Positions 27,479 to 36,322 of a DNA stretch of 36,408 nt are shown in pieces. The notes below the pieces were generated by a model. That model saw only the letters and a list, made by a program, of their open reading frames with translations. It was not told the origin of the DNA and searched no databases. The stretch comes from Candidatus Methanovirga australis. GTDB lineage: Archaea > Methanobacteriota > Methanobacteria > Methanobacteriales > Methanobacteriaceae. The stretch is taken from assembly GCA_031272765.1 (NCBI GenBank), contig JAISTD010000224.1, positions 1 to 36,408 of the forward strand, given 5' to 3'. The translations under genes and the position numbers were made by a program. Numbering within the stretch: position 1 is the first letter of the stretch; each line of letters starts with the position of its first letter.

Positions 27479-28561
27479 TTAAAGTTCATACTTCTTTTTT
27501 AAATTTAATAAAACAATCTCACTGTGGGTTCCTAATCTTAATGGGGGGCTCCCTGTTCCAACGCCATCGCTAACAGATAAATAGCTATTTCCACTTTTAA
27601 AAATTCCTCTTATATATGGAAACATTCTTTTAAAAATTAAATTTATTGGATAAAATTGCCCCCCGTGTGTATGACCTGAAAGCTGAATATCAAAACCAAT
27701 TGAACTAAAATATTCCCAATTGACTGGAACATGGTAAACTAAAATATTTACCTGTTTTGGATTAATTACTTCTTCTATTTTTTTAATTGTCTCTAATTGT
27801 TCATCTTGATTTCCAAAAGAATAAGCTAATCCAAAGATATTTAATCCTTTAAATTCAAGTTTTTCATTTATAATGCTTGTAATACCTGCATTTTCAGTTG
27901 CTTTTAAAAGTTCATCCATTTCCCTATAATAATCATGATTTCCAAATACAAAGAATATTGGTATATTAGAATTCTTTAAAGTAATAAACATATCTTCTTT
28001 AATTGGTGAGTATCCATCAGCCAAATCTCCTGAGATTATTATTATATCTGCAGTTATAGAGTTAAGTTTATTAACCAAATCTTTCAACATTTTCTTATTT
28101 CTTATTGAACCTATATGTAAATCTGAGATATGTATAATTCTAAGTTCTTCACCTAAGTTAACAATCTCAAGGTTATGCTCATTTATGACAATTCTATGAG
28201 CATTAATATACCCATAAATTCCAATTGAAACAACAACTAAATATAATCCAACGATTATATTTTTTGGAAGAGAAATAGCTATTTCAACAATATAAATTCC
28301 AAAGGTCAGTATTCCACACATTAATACGAACCATTTAAGTATTTCAGATAATGTGATTGAAAATCTTGTAATTGGATTTGAATAGGAATACTCAACTGTA
28401 AAAGACATTAAATCAATGAAGACAATAGCTATTGTAAGAGCAATAACATTAACCTCTTCCACAAAAATAAGACTCATAAAATATATAAGAAAATAAAGAT
28501 AAAAACCATAAAATAATGATTTTACAGGACCCATCATCAAAAATCTCATGTTTAACTTCAT
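27479..28561 (-). CDS. Membrane-anchored metallophosphoesterase, YkuE/YaeI-like
   Basis: About 130 N-terminal residues of this 360-residue protein form four hydrophobic helices. A calcineurin-like phosphoesterase domain follows: ISDLHIG (D147, H149), ISGDLADG, FGNHDYY, VYHVP and SGHTHGG, the complete di-metal set. Relatives include YkuE and UDP-diacylglucosamine hydrolase-like enzymes acting on lipid-linked phosphates. The substrate here is unknown. The track start is a TTG; the ATG two codons later, behind a GTGATTG site, is preferred. The mmp7 gene ends 43 bp upstream. Confidence 0.88.
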   Translation of the reverse strand: MKLNMRFLMMGPVKSLFYGFYLYFLIYFMSLIFVEEVNVIALTIAIVFIDLMSFTVEYSYSNPITRFSITLSEILKWFVLMCGILTFGIYIVEIAISLPKNIIVGLYLVVVSIGIYGYINAHRIVINEHNLEIVNLGEELRIIHISDLHIGSIRNKKMLKDLVNKLNSITADIIIISGDLADGYSPIKEDMFITLKNSNIPIFFVFGNHDYYREMDELLKATENAGITSIINEKLEFKGLNIFGLAYSFGNQDEQLETIKKIEEVINPKQVNILVYHVPVNWEYFSSIGFDIQLSGHTHGGQFYPINLIFKRMFPYIRGIFKSGNSYLSVSDGVGTGSPPLRLGTHSEIVLLNLKKKYEL

Positions 28562-28603
28562 AATCAATCACAAAAACATTATAAACTATTAATTTTAGTA
28601 AGA

Positions 28604-29524
28604 TTATGAATCAGGGATTATTGAGCTTTCACTTAACAAACTCACCCAAATATAGTCATACATATGAGATTTTCTAATATCTGCAATATCTTTAAGTAAT
28701 TTATCCTCAATTAAAACATTTTCAACATCCTCATGATATTTATCATAATTAAGTTTTATTCTAACACCACTTAATTGGCTTGTTACAGGAGTTGGAGAAT
28801 TAACATATTTAATAGCTTCAACCTGATTTTCAATTGCATTTTTAACAAAAATAGATGGAGCTATTGGAGGATCAGAAATCATTTCCTTTCTTTTCTCATC
28901 TAAAATCTCTTCAACTGTTTTAACTAACTCTCTTAAAGCTCTGATGTTTTCTCCTCTTTTTAATCTTCTTGGAATTCTACCTAAACCAGGAACATATCTA
29001 TCAACACCGTTCAAATCTTTCACATCAATATCAGGAGCACCAGTAACAATAACAGGAATATCAATATTGTTATATAAGAAAAATTTATCTATTATACATT
29101 GTTTAAAGCTGCCTAAAGCAAAAACAGCCACATCATGTTCTTCAATTAAAGCTATTTCCTTTTGAGTTATTCCAGCTATTCCCTTCCCAGCCCCTCTTGC
29201 CAAACCAATCATATTATCCTTAGCACCAAAACGGCGAAGATATTCTGAAATATCACAAGCTGCATGAGGAAGATGATGCCTTGCAAGAGTTGGTGAGACA
29301 ATAGCTATTTCAGTTCCAGCCATAGGTGCAACAGAAACTTCTCCTAAAAGTTCTTTAGCCTTTTCTTTAATTCTATCAACATCTTCAATAGGAATAGCCA
29401 TATTTAAAACTAAATCCATCTGTATAATGTTTTCTTGAAGTATGAATCCACCCAAATCATCGATAAGTTCTTTCATTTCCTCACTTTTATGAATTCCACC
29501 AGAATATGTTAAAGTTTCATACAT
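28604..29524 (-). CDS. mmp7: Methanogenesis marker protein 7
   Basis: The internal ATG at 29524 is preferred because [20 protein letters not shown] is the conserved start of the family, and AGGAG lies 11 nt upstream. This gives 306 residues instead of 367. The extra 61 codons in the track are Lys/Ile/Leu-rich and overlap promoter sequence. Motifs: [20 protein letters not shown] and [22 protein letters not shown], with conserved His and Cys that could bind metal. The family is nearly restricted to methanogens. The exact role is unsettled; links to methyl-coenzyme M reductase maturation or activation have been proposed for marker proteins. Confidence 0.93.
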   Translation of the reverse strand: MYETLTYSGGIHKSEEMKELIDDLGGFILQENIIQMDLVLNMAIPIEDVDRIKEKAKELLGEVSVAPMAGTEIAIVSPTLARHHLPHAACDISEYLRRFGAKDNMIGLARGAGKGIAGITQKEIALIEEHDVAVFALGSFKQCIIDKFFLYNNIDIPVIVTGAPDIDVKDLNGVDRYVPGLGRIPRRLKRGENIRALRELVKTVEEILDEKRKEMISDPPIAPSIFVKNAIENQVEAIKYVNSPTPVTSQLSGVRIKLNYDKYHEDVENVLIEDKLLKDIADIRKSHMYDYIWVSLLSESSIIPDS

Positions 29525-29546
29525 TAACCAAATAACTCCTTTAAAA

Positions 29547-29576
29547 TCCTTTTTATAGACTTTTAACTTTTTATAG
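29547..29576 (-). promoter_or_regulatory. Duplicated TATA-like boxes ahead of mmp7
   Basis: On the minus strand GACTATAAAAAG and GTCTATAAAAAG occur 19 bp apart, 25-50 bp before the preferred start codon. The upstream one is well placed to start a short leader containing AGGAG. Confidence 0.4.
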
Positions 29577-29703
29577 TCTTTTAAATCATTATAAACTTTA
29601 AATATTTTTAATAATATTTTATCATAAGGTATTTTGTTTATTGAAAGCAGAATTGTACAAGTTATTAGAAATATATTATTCAAAGTATTGGTTATTTTTG
29701 TAA

Positions 29704-29725
29704 CCAATCATATATATACTATTGG
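29704..29725. promoter_or_regulatory. CCAAT...ATTGG inverted repeat enclosing a TATA-like core
   Basis: CCAAT and ATTGG flank CATATATATACT between the divergent mmp7 and truA genes. The arrangement could be an operator over a promoter. The arms are only 5 bp, so chance is possible. Confidence 0.3.
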
Positions 29726-29995
29726 CTATTTTCAAATTCAAATATTTATATTGTGAATTGTACATATTCTTTTTTTTATATTAAAAAAAATCATTGCATA
29801 ATAAAGAATATCTATAACTGATAATATAAATTTAAGAAAATTATATAAAAGAAATTATATAAATTTAAGAAAATTCATTTTTAATAATAACATTATCACT
29901 TACTATGAATTTAATAATTAATTTTATAAAAAATGTGCCATAAACTATAATAACAAACATAGAATATAATGATTTATAGCTATTTGTGTGATTTT

Positions 29996-30820
29996 ATGAA
30001 GAGGTTTGCATTAAAAATTGCATATATTGGATCTAATTTTTATGGATTCCAAAGACAACCAAATCATAGGACTGTTGAAGGAGAAATCATAGATGCTTTA
30101 ACTGATTTAAAATTAATAACTAATGCAACGAATTCTAAATTTTCCATTGCTGGGAGGACAGATAAAGGTGTTCATAGTTTAGGGAATGTTATAGCATTTA
30201 ATTCAGGAAAAGAACCAATACTAAATCAAATAAACGATTTTTTAAGTGATGAAGTCCAATTAATAGCTAAAACCTCTGTTCATTTTGGATTTAAACCCAG
30301 ATATGCGATAATGAGACATTACAGATATTTTTTAGAGAATTTTTATGATGATGAATTAGATATTTCATTGATGAGAAGGTTAGCTAAACTTTTTGAAGGA
30401 GTCCATGATTTTGCAAATTTCACAAAGAGAAATCAAAGAGTGTCTATTCGTAAAATTGATAAGATAAATATTAATCAGATTGATGGTGACAACGGAACTT
30501 ACCAGATTTATATTGATGTCTTTGGTGAGAGCTTTCTTTGGAATATGGTTAGGAAAATGATGGCTGTGTTCTGTAATGTAGGGAAAGGTAAGTTAAATAT
30601 AGAAGATGTAACCGATTATTTTAATCCTTCTTTTAAAGCTAATATTAAAGCATTACCTTCAAGAAATTTGATTTTGGTTGATGTTCATTATAAAAATATT
30701 ATATTTCAGTATGATGATTATGCAATGGAAAGATTTCAAAGAGTTTTAAAAAGAAAGATGTTTGAATATGAGAAAAACTACTCTTCAACTAAGAATATCT
30801 TATTCAGCCTTCCTGATTAA
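29996..30820 (+). CDS. truA: tRNA pseudouridine synthase A
   Basis: This 274-residue enzyme makes pseudouridine at positions 38-40 of the tRNA anticodon stem. Catalytic D56 lies in AGRTDKGVHS. ALKIAYIGSNFYGFQRQP is the conserved N-terminus, and SFLWNMVRKMMAVF the C-terminal signature. The ATG at 29996 is chosen because the family begins right before the first strand; GTGTGATT provides a weak ribosome site. The nine-codon extension in the track is not conserved-looking. It is divergent from mmp7. Confidence 0.95.
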   Translation: MKRFALKIAYIGSNFYGFQRQPNHRTVEGEIIDALTDLKLITNATNSKFSIAGRTDKGVHSLGNVIAFNSGKEPILNQINDFLSDEVQLIAKTSVHFGFKPRYAIMRHYRYFLENFYDDELDISLMRRLAKLFEGVHDFANFTKRNQRVSIRKIDKININQIDGDNGTYQIYIDVFGESFLWNMVRKMMAVFCNVGKGKLNIEDVTDYFNPSFKANIKALPSRNLILVDVHYKNIIFQYDDYAMERFQRVLKRKMFEYEKNYSSTKNILFSLPD

Positions 30821-31729
30821 ATAATGAAGATTACTATTCATATTAAAATTTTTTACCTTAGATATTCATCAATATCATCCACTGATCTCATTATCCACAT
30901 ATTTTTGCAAGAGTATTAATATCTCCTGTAACACATTTTCCAGTTTTTTCTTTGGATCTTATTTATCTAATTTTTCACTAAGTTCTTTATAATTAAAAGG
31001 TATTTCTTTTATTTTTAATTCTATTCTACCATCTTCTTTAGTTTGCTATTTTATTATTTTTGAGGATGGATGAGGTTAATGTTTTTTTTGATTTTTTAAT
31101 ACTTTTTCTGTATCTGTCTAAAATTATGGTGATAGATCTATAATGTAAAAATATTTTGACTTATTGAATACTATACTTTTCATTGATTTTGGGGTTTCTT
31201 ATCAACTCTTAATTAAAATATTTTTTAGTGCATAACAATTGTTATCACCAATATTTTTGGCAGAGTCCTTAAATAAAATGGTTTTTATGATAAATCAACA
31301 GTTATAGATAATTTTTTATTATTCAGTACATTATCTTATTTTTTACTTTTTTTTTAATTTTAATAACCTTTACAAGTTTCTAATTGTTTAATTTTTAGGC
31401 ACTGTACCTTTTATGTGCTGATGTTTTTATGATATGAGAAAGTTAGTATCTCTTTTAAAGTCCACATATTTGTATGTTAACCCTGTTGACATCATAGAAC
31501 TTAGTTTATCATATTTTTTCAAAAACATTATCTCTTAATCTTTTTTAAATTAAGTTTCTTCAAAAAAAATGCACTTGTGCAAAGTTCATGATCGGTTATT
31601 TGTAAAAGTAAGATGGTGTTGCAACCATTCATCTTCTTTTAGAATATACTAAGGTTTTTCGTGCCAATTTTTTTTGTTCTATTGCCTTAAATTTATTTTT
31701 TATCCCTCAAAAAATTCATTATCCTAAAA
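30821..31729. other. Decayed region, possible dead gene on the minus strand
   Basis: No intact frame is present. On the minus strand, 30870-31035 reads GRIELKIKEIPFNYKELSEK, then after a stop DPKKKLENVLQEILILLQKY, which looks like a former coding sequence of unknown family. The rest is T-rich with no recognisable feature. Confidence 0.4.
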
Positions 31730-32665
31730 TCAGTATTTTAGGCTTTTAAGTTTTGAAATTGGGAGATTGGTGACTTCACTGACTAAGTCTAATTCCATTC
31801 CTTTTCTTAAAAGATTGATGGCTATTTCCAACTTACCATCATTCATTCCTTTTTGCTCTCCTTTTATTATTCCTTCTTTCATCCCTTCTATTTTACCTTC
31901 TTTTATTCCTTCTATTTTTCCTTTTTTTATTCCTTTTAATTCTCCTTGTTTTCTGCTGTGGTTTATTTCACTTTCAAATTCCATTTTTGCTAATTGTCTC
32001 ATTTGATAGTCGTGAAAAGCTTTTTCATCTGAGAGTAGTTCATTGAATTTTTCATCTGCTGCTTTTATGTCTTTATCCATCTTAATCACCTCATCTATAA
32101 GTTTTTTTGGGCTTTTTTTATCAAAGAATATCATCCATCTATGTAACGGGTTATTCAAGTCTTTTTGTTTTAGTTTTCTGAATGCTGGAATGTTTATATT
32201 GTATATTGTCAGATAGTCTGAGTATAGACATTGATCTTTATTTCCAAGTATATTAAACTTTTGGTTAGTGAGATTATTCTGACAAAATTTAAAATCCAAG
32301 ATATTGATTAATGTATGTGGTTTTAAATCATTTAATTCACCTTTTTTCACTGAATTGGAATATTCCCTCGCTAAATACAGTAAACTTCTTTTTTTGAAGT
32401 GGTGCTGATTTTGTCTTTGCACTTCTATTATGAAGTGTCTTCCATCTGATGAAACTGATCTTAAATCAAGTATGCAATTTTTTTTGCCTTTAATTTCGGC
32501 TGAAATTAGTTTATTTTCAATAATCTCTATAAATTCAATTGAGTCATTGTTTTCTTTAAGCACTGCATTGATGAACGATTTTAGTTGTCTTTCCATGCCC
32601 TCACTTGCCATATACTGAGAAAACAAAAAGTCATCCAACGGATCAAAATACCTTGTAGTAATAAT
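31730..32665 (-). CDS. Rpn-family PD-(D/E)XK nuclease / recombination-promoting protein
   Basis: The protein starts within TRYFDPLDDFLFSQYM, the family's N-terminus, with a PD-(D/E)XK core at CILDLRSVSSDGRHFIIEVQ (D and E-x-Q). The C-terminal part is a charged repeat of KGKIEG/KEGKIEG blocks ending in a short helix pair. Rpn proteins promote RecA-independent DNA exchange or act in phage defence. The start is odd: the best ribosome site, GGAGGT at 32672-32677, is followed 6 nt later by ATT, with no ATG, GTG or TTG before the conserved sequence. The track's TTG at 32701 lies upstream of that site. Coordinates here assume the ATT start. Confidence 0.75.
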   Translation of the reverse strand: MITTRYFDPLDDFLFSQYMASEGMERQLKSFINAVLKENNDSIEFIEIIENKLISAEIKGKKNCILDLRSVSSDGRHFIIEVQRQNQHHFKKRSLLYLAREYSNSVKKGELNDLKPHTLINILDFKFCQNNLTNQKFNILGNKDQCLYSDYLTIYNINIPAFRKLKQKDLNNPLHRWMIFFDKKSPKKLIDEVIKMDKDIKAADEKFNELLSDEKAFHDYQMRQLAKMEFESEINHSRKQGELKGIKKGKIEGIKEGKIEGMKEGIIKGEQKGMNDGKLEIAINLLRKGMELDLVSEVTNLPISKLKSLKY

Positions 32666-33033
32666 AATATTACCTCCATAAAAAAATTTCTTAATCAACA
32701 AGTATCATTTAGTAATATTTTATTTTGTATTGATTCATATATTAATAATACTTTTAACTAAATTAATATTTATAAGTGATGTTAATTTTTAGGAGTATGT
32801 ATTGATATTTTCAAGTTAATAATTAAATATAAATTAGAATATTATTTTACTGAAATTTTACAATTATGATCAATTTTTTTAAGAATTAAGACTGTTTTTT
32901 TTATTTGGTGGGCTTTTTCTATTATATTGAAATATTCGATATGTTTATATGGTATGAAAATATAATATTCTATGTTCTAATTAAATGGAATTATAAGTAT
33001 AAAAAAAATAATGATGATGGAGTGTATAAATGT

Positions 33034-33948
33034 ATGTATAAGAAGAGTAGAAAGATGGTATTAATGATGTTAGGCATTGCATTGTTTATGGTTTGTGGTT
33101 TGACTGTGGCTCATGTTTTCACAAGTTCCCAAAATATCAATACAGGTCAAACTAGTGGTGGTTGGGGGGGTGATGTTTATGGTAGTTATGATGGATACAC
33201 TCACCAATTAACTTTAACCCCACAAATCACTCCTGGACCAAGTGGTAGTATGCCAGCAGCTAATTTAATGTATTGGTTTGAGATTTTCAATAATGGTACT
33301 CCATTACCTATGAGCACTTATCTTGGGTCTACTCCAGCTATTGTGGATGGTACTGTTCCAAGTTTCAGCACGAATTTACTGGGTTTTGGAGATATTCCAA
33401 GTGGAAATATTAGTATTAATGTTGCTTTTGGTGGAACATCTTACACTTCAAGATTTAACTATTTTGATCAAACTATTTTTTTGAGCGTGACTGGTAATGA
33501 CAAGCCTGATTTGAATACAAGTATTCTTGGTGAAAATATAACTGTTAATAGTGGTGATTCTTTAGATTATAAGGTTAGATTGGTTGATAGTAATGGTAAT
33601 CCTGTAACTGGTGCTCCTGTTACTTTAACCGCAAATGGTGAGGATCATACTGTCACTACTGATGTTGATGGTTATGCATCCTATGAATTCACTAATATTA
33701 AAGAGGATATGACTGTTACCGCTGCTTTTAATGGTGTGGAAGGAGCTAATGTTTATTATCTTTCTTCAACAGGTAGTTTTATGATTACTGTGAATCCTGC
33801 ACCTAACCCTGATAATAATGGTACAGGTGGTAATGGTGGTGGTGATTGGTTTGATAGTTTCTGTGATGGTTTGCCTTGGACTGGTATTCCTTTATTGGTT
33901 TTAGTGTTTGCTATTGTTGGTGGAGTTTATTACTACAAGAAAAAATAA
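33034..33948 (+). CDS. Short adhesin-like surface protein with Ig-like domain
   Basis: In this 304-residue protein, the ATG at 33034 with GGAGTG 9 nt upstream is preferred over the track's start 43 codons earlier. An N-terminal signal/anchor helix (MVLMMLGIALFMVCGLTVAHV) precedes a Gly/Ser/Thr-rich region. A bacterial Ig-like/Big_1-type domain follows with VRLVDSNGNPVTGAPVTLTA and DGYASYEFTNI at about 195-245. A Pro/Asn/Gly linker and a C-terminal membrane helix with a YYYKKK tail complete it. Methanobrevibacter adhesin-like proteins share this layout but are usually far larger. It would sit outside the cell, anchored at the C-terminus. Confidence 0.8.
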   Translation: MYKKSRKMVLMMLGIALFMVCGLTVAHVFTSSQNINTGQTSGGWGGDVYGSYDGYTHQLTLTPQITPGPSGSMPAANLMYWFEIFNNGTPLPMSTYLGSTPAIVDGTVPSFSTNLLGFGDIPSGNISINVAFGGTSYTSRFNYFDQTIFLSVTGNDKPDLNTSILGENITVNSGDSLDYKVRLVDSNGNPVTGAPVTLTANGEDHTVTTDVDGYASYEFTNIKEDMTVTAAFNGVEGANVYYLSSTGSFMITVNPAPNPDNNGTGGNGGGDWFDSFCDGLPWTGIPLLVLVFAIVGGVYYYKKK

Positions 33949-33959
33949 GTTTAAACCCA

Positions 33960-33967
33960 TTTTTTTT
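33960..33967 (+). terminator. T8 tract after the adhesin-like gene
   Basis: Eight T begin 12 nt past the stop codon; this is the normal archaeal termination signal. Confidence 0.5.
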
Positions 33968-34025
33968 AGGGGAAAAGATTGGGGTTTTCAAACACTTTAA
34001 AATATTCTTTTTTCTTTTATGAGGA

Positions 34026-34185
34026 TTGGGATATGGTTAAAATATACCTATTTCAGTATGGATAGTTGGTTGTTTGTAATAAGTTTCGACAGTGAGGGAA
34101 GCGACATAATAGCTATTAACAAGTATGGATAGTTGGTTGTTTGTAATAAGTTAATGGCTTGGGATATGGTTAAAATATGCCTATT
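34026..34185 (+). repeat. Nested direct repeats, order A-B-spacer-B-A
   Basis: Motif B (AGTATGGATAGTTGGTTGTT and 11 more bases) occurs at 34055-34085 and 34122-34152, identical. Motif A (TTGGGATATGGTTAAAATAT) occurs at 34026-34052 and 34159-34185 with one difference. All copies are in the same direction. An AATAGCTATT palindrome lies in the spacer. No coding capacity. Confidence 0.65.
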
Positions 34186-34430
34186 ATTCAGTGGAAATTC
34201 AATGTTTTTAAATTTGATTTAAAGATAAATTTAGCTTTTAAATCTAAAATTTTAATTTATAGCACTTGAAATAATTTTCTTAAGTTGTGGACTTTCTAAA
34301 TAAATATTGTTTTATTTTAAGTTTTTTGCTTAATTGAATAAAGATGTTTTTTAATATAATTAATTTTAATATTATTTAATAAGGAAATAAATTATATTTG
34401 AATGATGTTTTTAAACAGAGAATAAATTCT
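34186..34430. other. AT-rich spacer
   Basis: No gene or repeat is seen between the nested repeats and the long direct repeat. Confidence 0.4.
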
Positions 34431-34659
34431 TCTAAAATAAATTTTTAACAATGAAGAATAAATCCTTCTGCTGATTTTATGGTGATGAACAGGAAAATAA
34501 GGAAATAGTTGTAACAATAAAGAATAGGTCCTTCTTCTGATTGAAAATAATTTTTTAATATAGTCATTTTGTAAGATTTTTATAAAATTATAAATCTTAA
34601 TACTTAATATATATTATTTAAATTTAATTTAAAGATATTATAAGATATAATTAATATTA
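34431..34659 (+). repeat. Long direct repeat, copy 1 (229 bp)
   Basis: It is nearly identical to 36065-36295 with only a handful of substitutions and a 2-bp length change. It also contains an internal short duplication: AACAATGAAGAATAAATCCT and AACAATAAAGAATAGGTCCT, about 65 bp apart. Confidence 0.85.
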
Positions 34660-34690
34660 ATAGTTGATAAACATGACCATAATGACTATA

Positions 34691-35027
34691 GAGGCTGTCC
34701 AACAATTATTTTTGTTCAACCTATATATAGTGAATTGCATACTTATTTCTGGATATTCAATTATTTTTAAATAAACTTTTGGAATTTAATGATATATAAT
34801 AGTATAAGAAAATTTAATGATTAATCTTAAAATATAAATTAAACATTAAAAATGACTTTATTTTATCAATTAATTTTAATAAAGATTGTTTATAAAAAAA
34901 TAATATAATTTTAATAATATTAAAATGAAATTTAACAATTTTAATCAATTTAAAATAATTTAAATAATTTTCAATAAAAATCAATAGATTAAACTTTTGT
35001 TGTGAGTCAGAATTGTTAGACAGAGCC
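34691..35027 (+). mobile_element. MITE-like element 1, 337 bp
   Basis: It starts GAGGCTGTCCAACAATTATT and ends with TTGTTAGACAGAGCC, an imperfect inverted repeat with a 2-base gap. The inside is AT-rich and noncoding. A diverged inverted copy of its interior lies at 4085-4365. The ends resemble the left end of the IS1182-like element at 19687, so that transposase family could have moved it. Confidence 0.65.
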
Positions 35028-35148
35028 TATGATTTGTAATTAAAAAAGTTTAATATAAATGAGTATCAAACATAGTATAATAAAAAAGGAGAAATATAAC
35101 TCTACCAACTGTAAATATAAAAAAAATTTATATATGGGGCTGGTACTA

Positions 35149-35457
35149 ATGACAACAGTTGAAATAGAACCAAAATTATTAAAAAAAATCACTAAAATAG
35201 CTAAAAAAGAAAATAAAACAGAAAACAGTATTATAAACGATGTACTGAAAAAAGGATTGGAAAACAGGGAAAGTAAAGAAGTTGCTTTTGCAAGAATGGA
35301 ACGATTAACTAATGGAAAAATAAAAATACTTAATAAAGACACTTATAACCCTAATCCTACTGATGAGGAATTAAATTCAATAGTTGGAATAGTTAAAGCA
35401 CCAAAAGGAATAGATCCTGTTAAAGCATTGCTTGATTTAAGAATGGGAAAGGATTAA
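35149..35457 (+). CDS. vapB: VapB-type antitoxin (ribbon-helix-helix)
   Basis: The chosen ATG at 35149 gives 102 residues beginning MTTVEIEPKLLKKITKIAKK. The N-terminal 45 residues form an RHH fold for operator binding; the tail (DEELNSIVGIVKAPKGIDPV) would wrap the toxin. The 30-codon extension in the track is Lys/Asn/Tyr-rich noncoding-type sequence. Only 4 bp separate it from vapC. TTTAATATAAAT at 35047-35058 is a likely promoter. Confidence 0.82.
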   Translation: MTTVEIEPKLLKKITKIAKKENKTENSIINDVLKKGLENRESKEVAFARMERLTNGKIKILNKDTYNPNPTDEELNSIVGIVKAPKGIDPVKALLDLRMGKD

Positions 35458-35461
35458 AACT

Positions 35462-35857
35462 ATGATATTTGTAGATGCGAGCTTTTTAGTAAGTTTAATC
35501 ACTAAAGAACCAGGATCTTATGATAGAGCTATCGAATTATGGGAGAAAAATAAGCATGAAGACAAGCTAATTACTCCTTCTGTTATTAGTGAAGTCATCA
35601 ACACTTTAAATGTTAGATTAAAAGTGGATATAGAATTAATTGATTATGCTTGTGAATTTATGCATGATAATTTAGTAATAACCGATGATTATGAATATCA
35701 TGTTGGTGCTGTAAAGAATATTAAATCGTTCCAGCCTTCAAGAGTACCTTTTTTTGATTGTTTATATATGAATGTAATGGAAGAGTTGGGAATAAAAGAA
35801 ATATTATGTTTTGATAAACATTTCGACTTAAACAAAAACATAAAAAGAATATACTAA
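35462..35857 (+). CDS. vapC: VapC-type PIN-domain ribonuclease toxin
   Basis: In this 131-residue PIN domain the acidic active site is intact: D5 (FVDASFL), E44 (VISEVINT), D99 (PFFDCLYM) and D118 (CFDKHF). VapC toxins cut tRNA or rRNA when the antitoxin is lost. The gene is complete and presumably active. The pair lies between two TIR-bearing mini-elements and long direct repeats, in contrast to the dead PIN system at 22.4 kb. Confidence 0.9.
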   Translation: MIFVDASFLVSLITKEPGSYDRAIELWEKNKHEDKLITPSVISEVINTLNVRLKVDIELIDYACEFMHDNLVITDDYEYHVGAVKNIKSFQPSRVPFFDCLYMNVMEELGIKEILCFDKHFDLNKNIKRIY

Positions 35858-35871
35858 CATTATAATAATTA

Positions 35872-35889
35872 TTTTTTCTAATTTTTTTT
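35872..35889 (+). terminator. T-rich terminator after vapC
   Basis: T6 and T8 runs lie 15-32 nt past the vapC stop codon, enough for archaeal termination. Confidence 0.5.
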
Positions 35890-35960
35890 ACATAATTTTA
35901 TTGAAAAGTCATCTGAAATACAAAATAAATTACTAACTTTAAAGATATTTTTTTATTCTT

Positions 35961-36064
35961 GAGGTTGCCCAACAATACAGGGTCATGAAAAATGATTTGC
36001 TCTATTTTCAATTTAAATACTTGTACGGTCTTACACCGCACGAAAATAATTGTTAGACAACCTC
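35961..36064 (-). mobile_element. MITE-like element 2, 104 bp
   Basis: The ends are GAGGTTGCCCAACAAT and, on the other strand, GAGGTTGTCTAACAAT (14 of 16 identical). The short interior has no frame. Its right end matches the left end of element 1 over about 26 bp with four differences, better than element 1's own two ends match each other. Confidence 0.7.
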
Positions 36065-36295
36065 TCTAAAATAAATTTTTAACAATGAAGAATAGGTCCT
36101 TCTGCTGATTTTATGGTGATGAACAGGAAAATAAGGAAATAGTTGTAACAATGAAGAATAGGTCCTTCTTCTGATTGAAAATAATTTTTTAATATAGTCA
36201 TTTTGTAGGATTTTTATAAAATTATAAATCTTAATATTTAATATATATTATTTAAATTTAATTTAAAGATATTTTATAAGATATAATTAATATTA
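36065..36295 (+). repeat. Long direct repeat, copy 2 (231 bp)
   Basis: It begins at the base after MITE-like element 2 and repeats 34431-34659 in the same direction, 1634 bp away. The internal AACAATGAAGAATAGGTCCT duplication is also kept. Confidence 0.85.
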
Positions 36296-36322
36296 TAGTC
36301 TTTTTGGTATATTTTATAATTT

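Noticed and set aside
29525-29707. N-terminal 61-codon extension of mmp7
   Set aside because: It is not like the family N-terminus, overlaps TATA-like boxes, and the internal ATG has AGGAG upstream.
35040-35342. 100-residue minus-strand ORF
   Set aside because: Antisense to vapB; its hydrophobicity is the mirror of the Lys/Glu-rich antitoxin codons.
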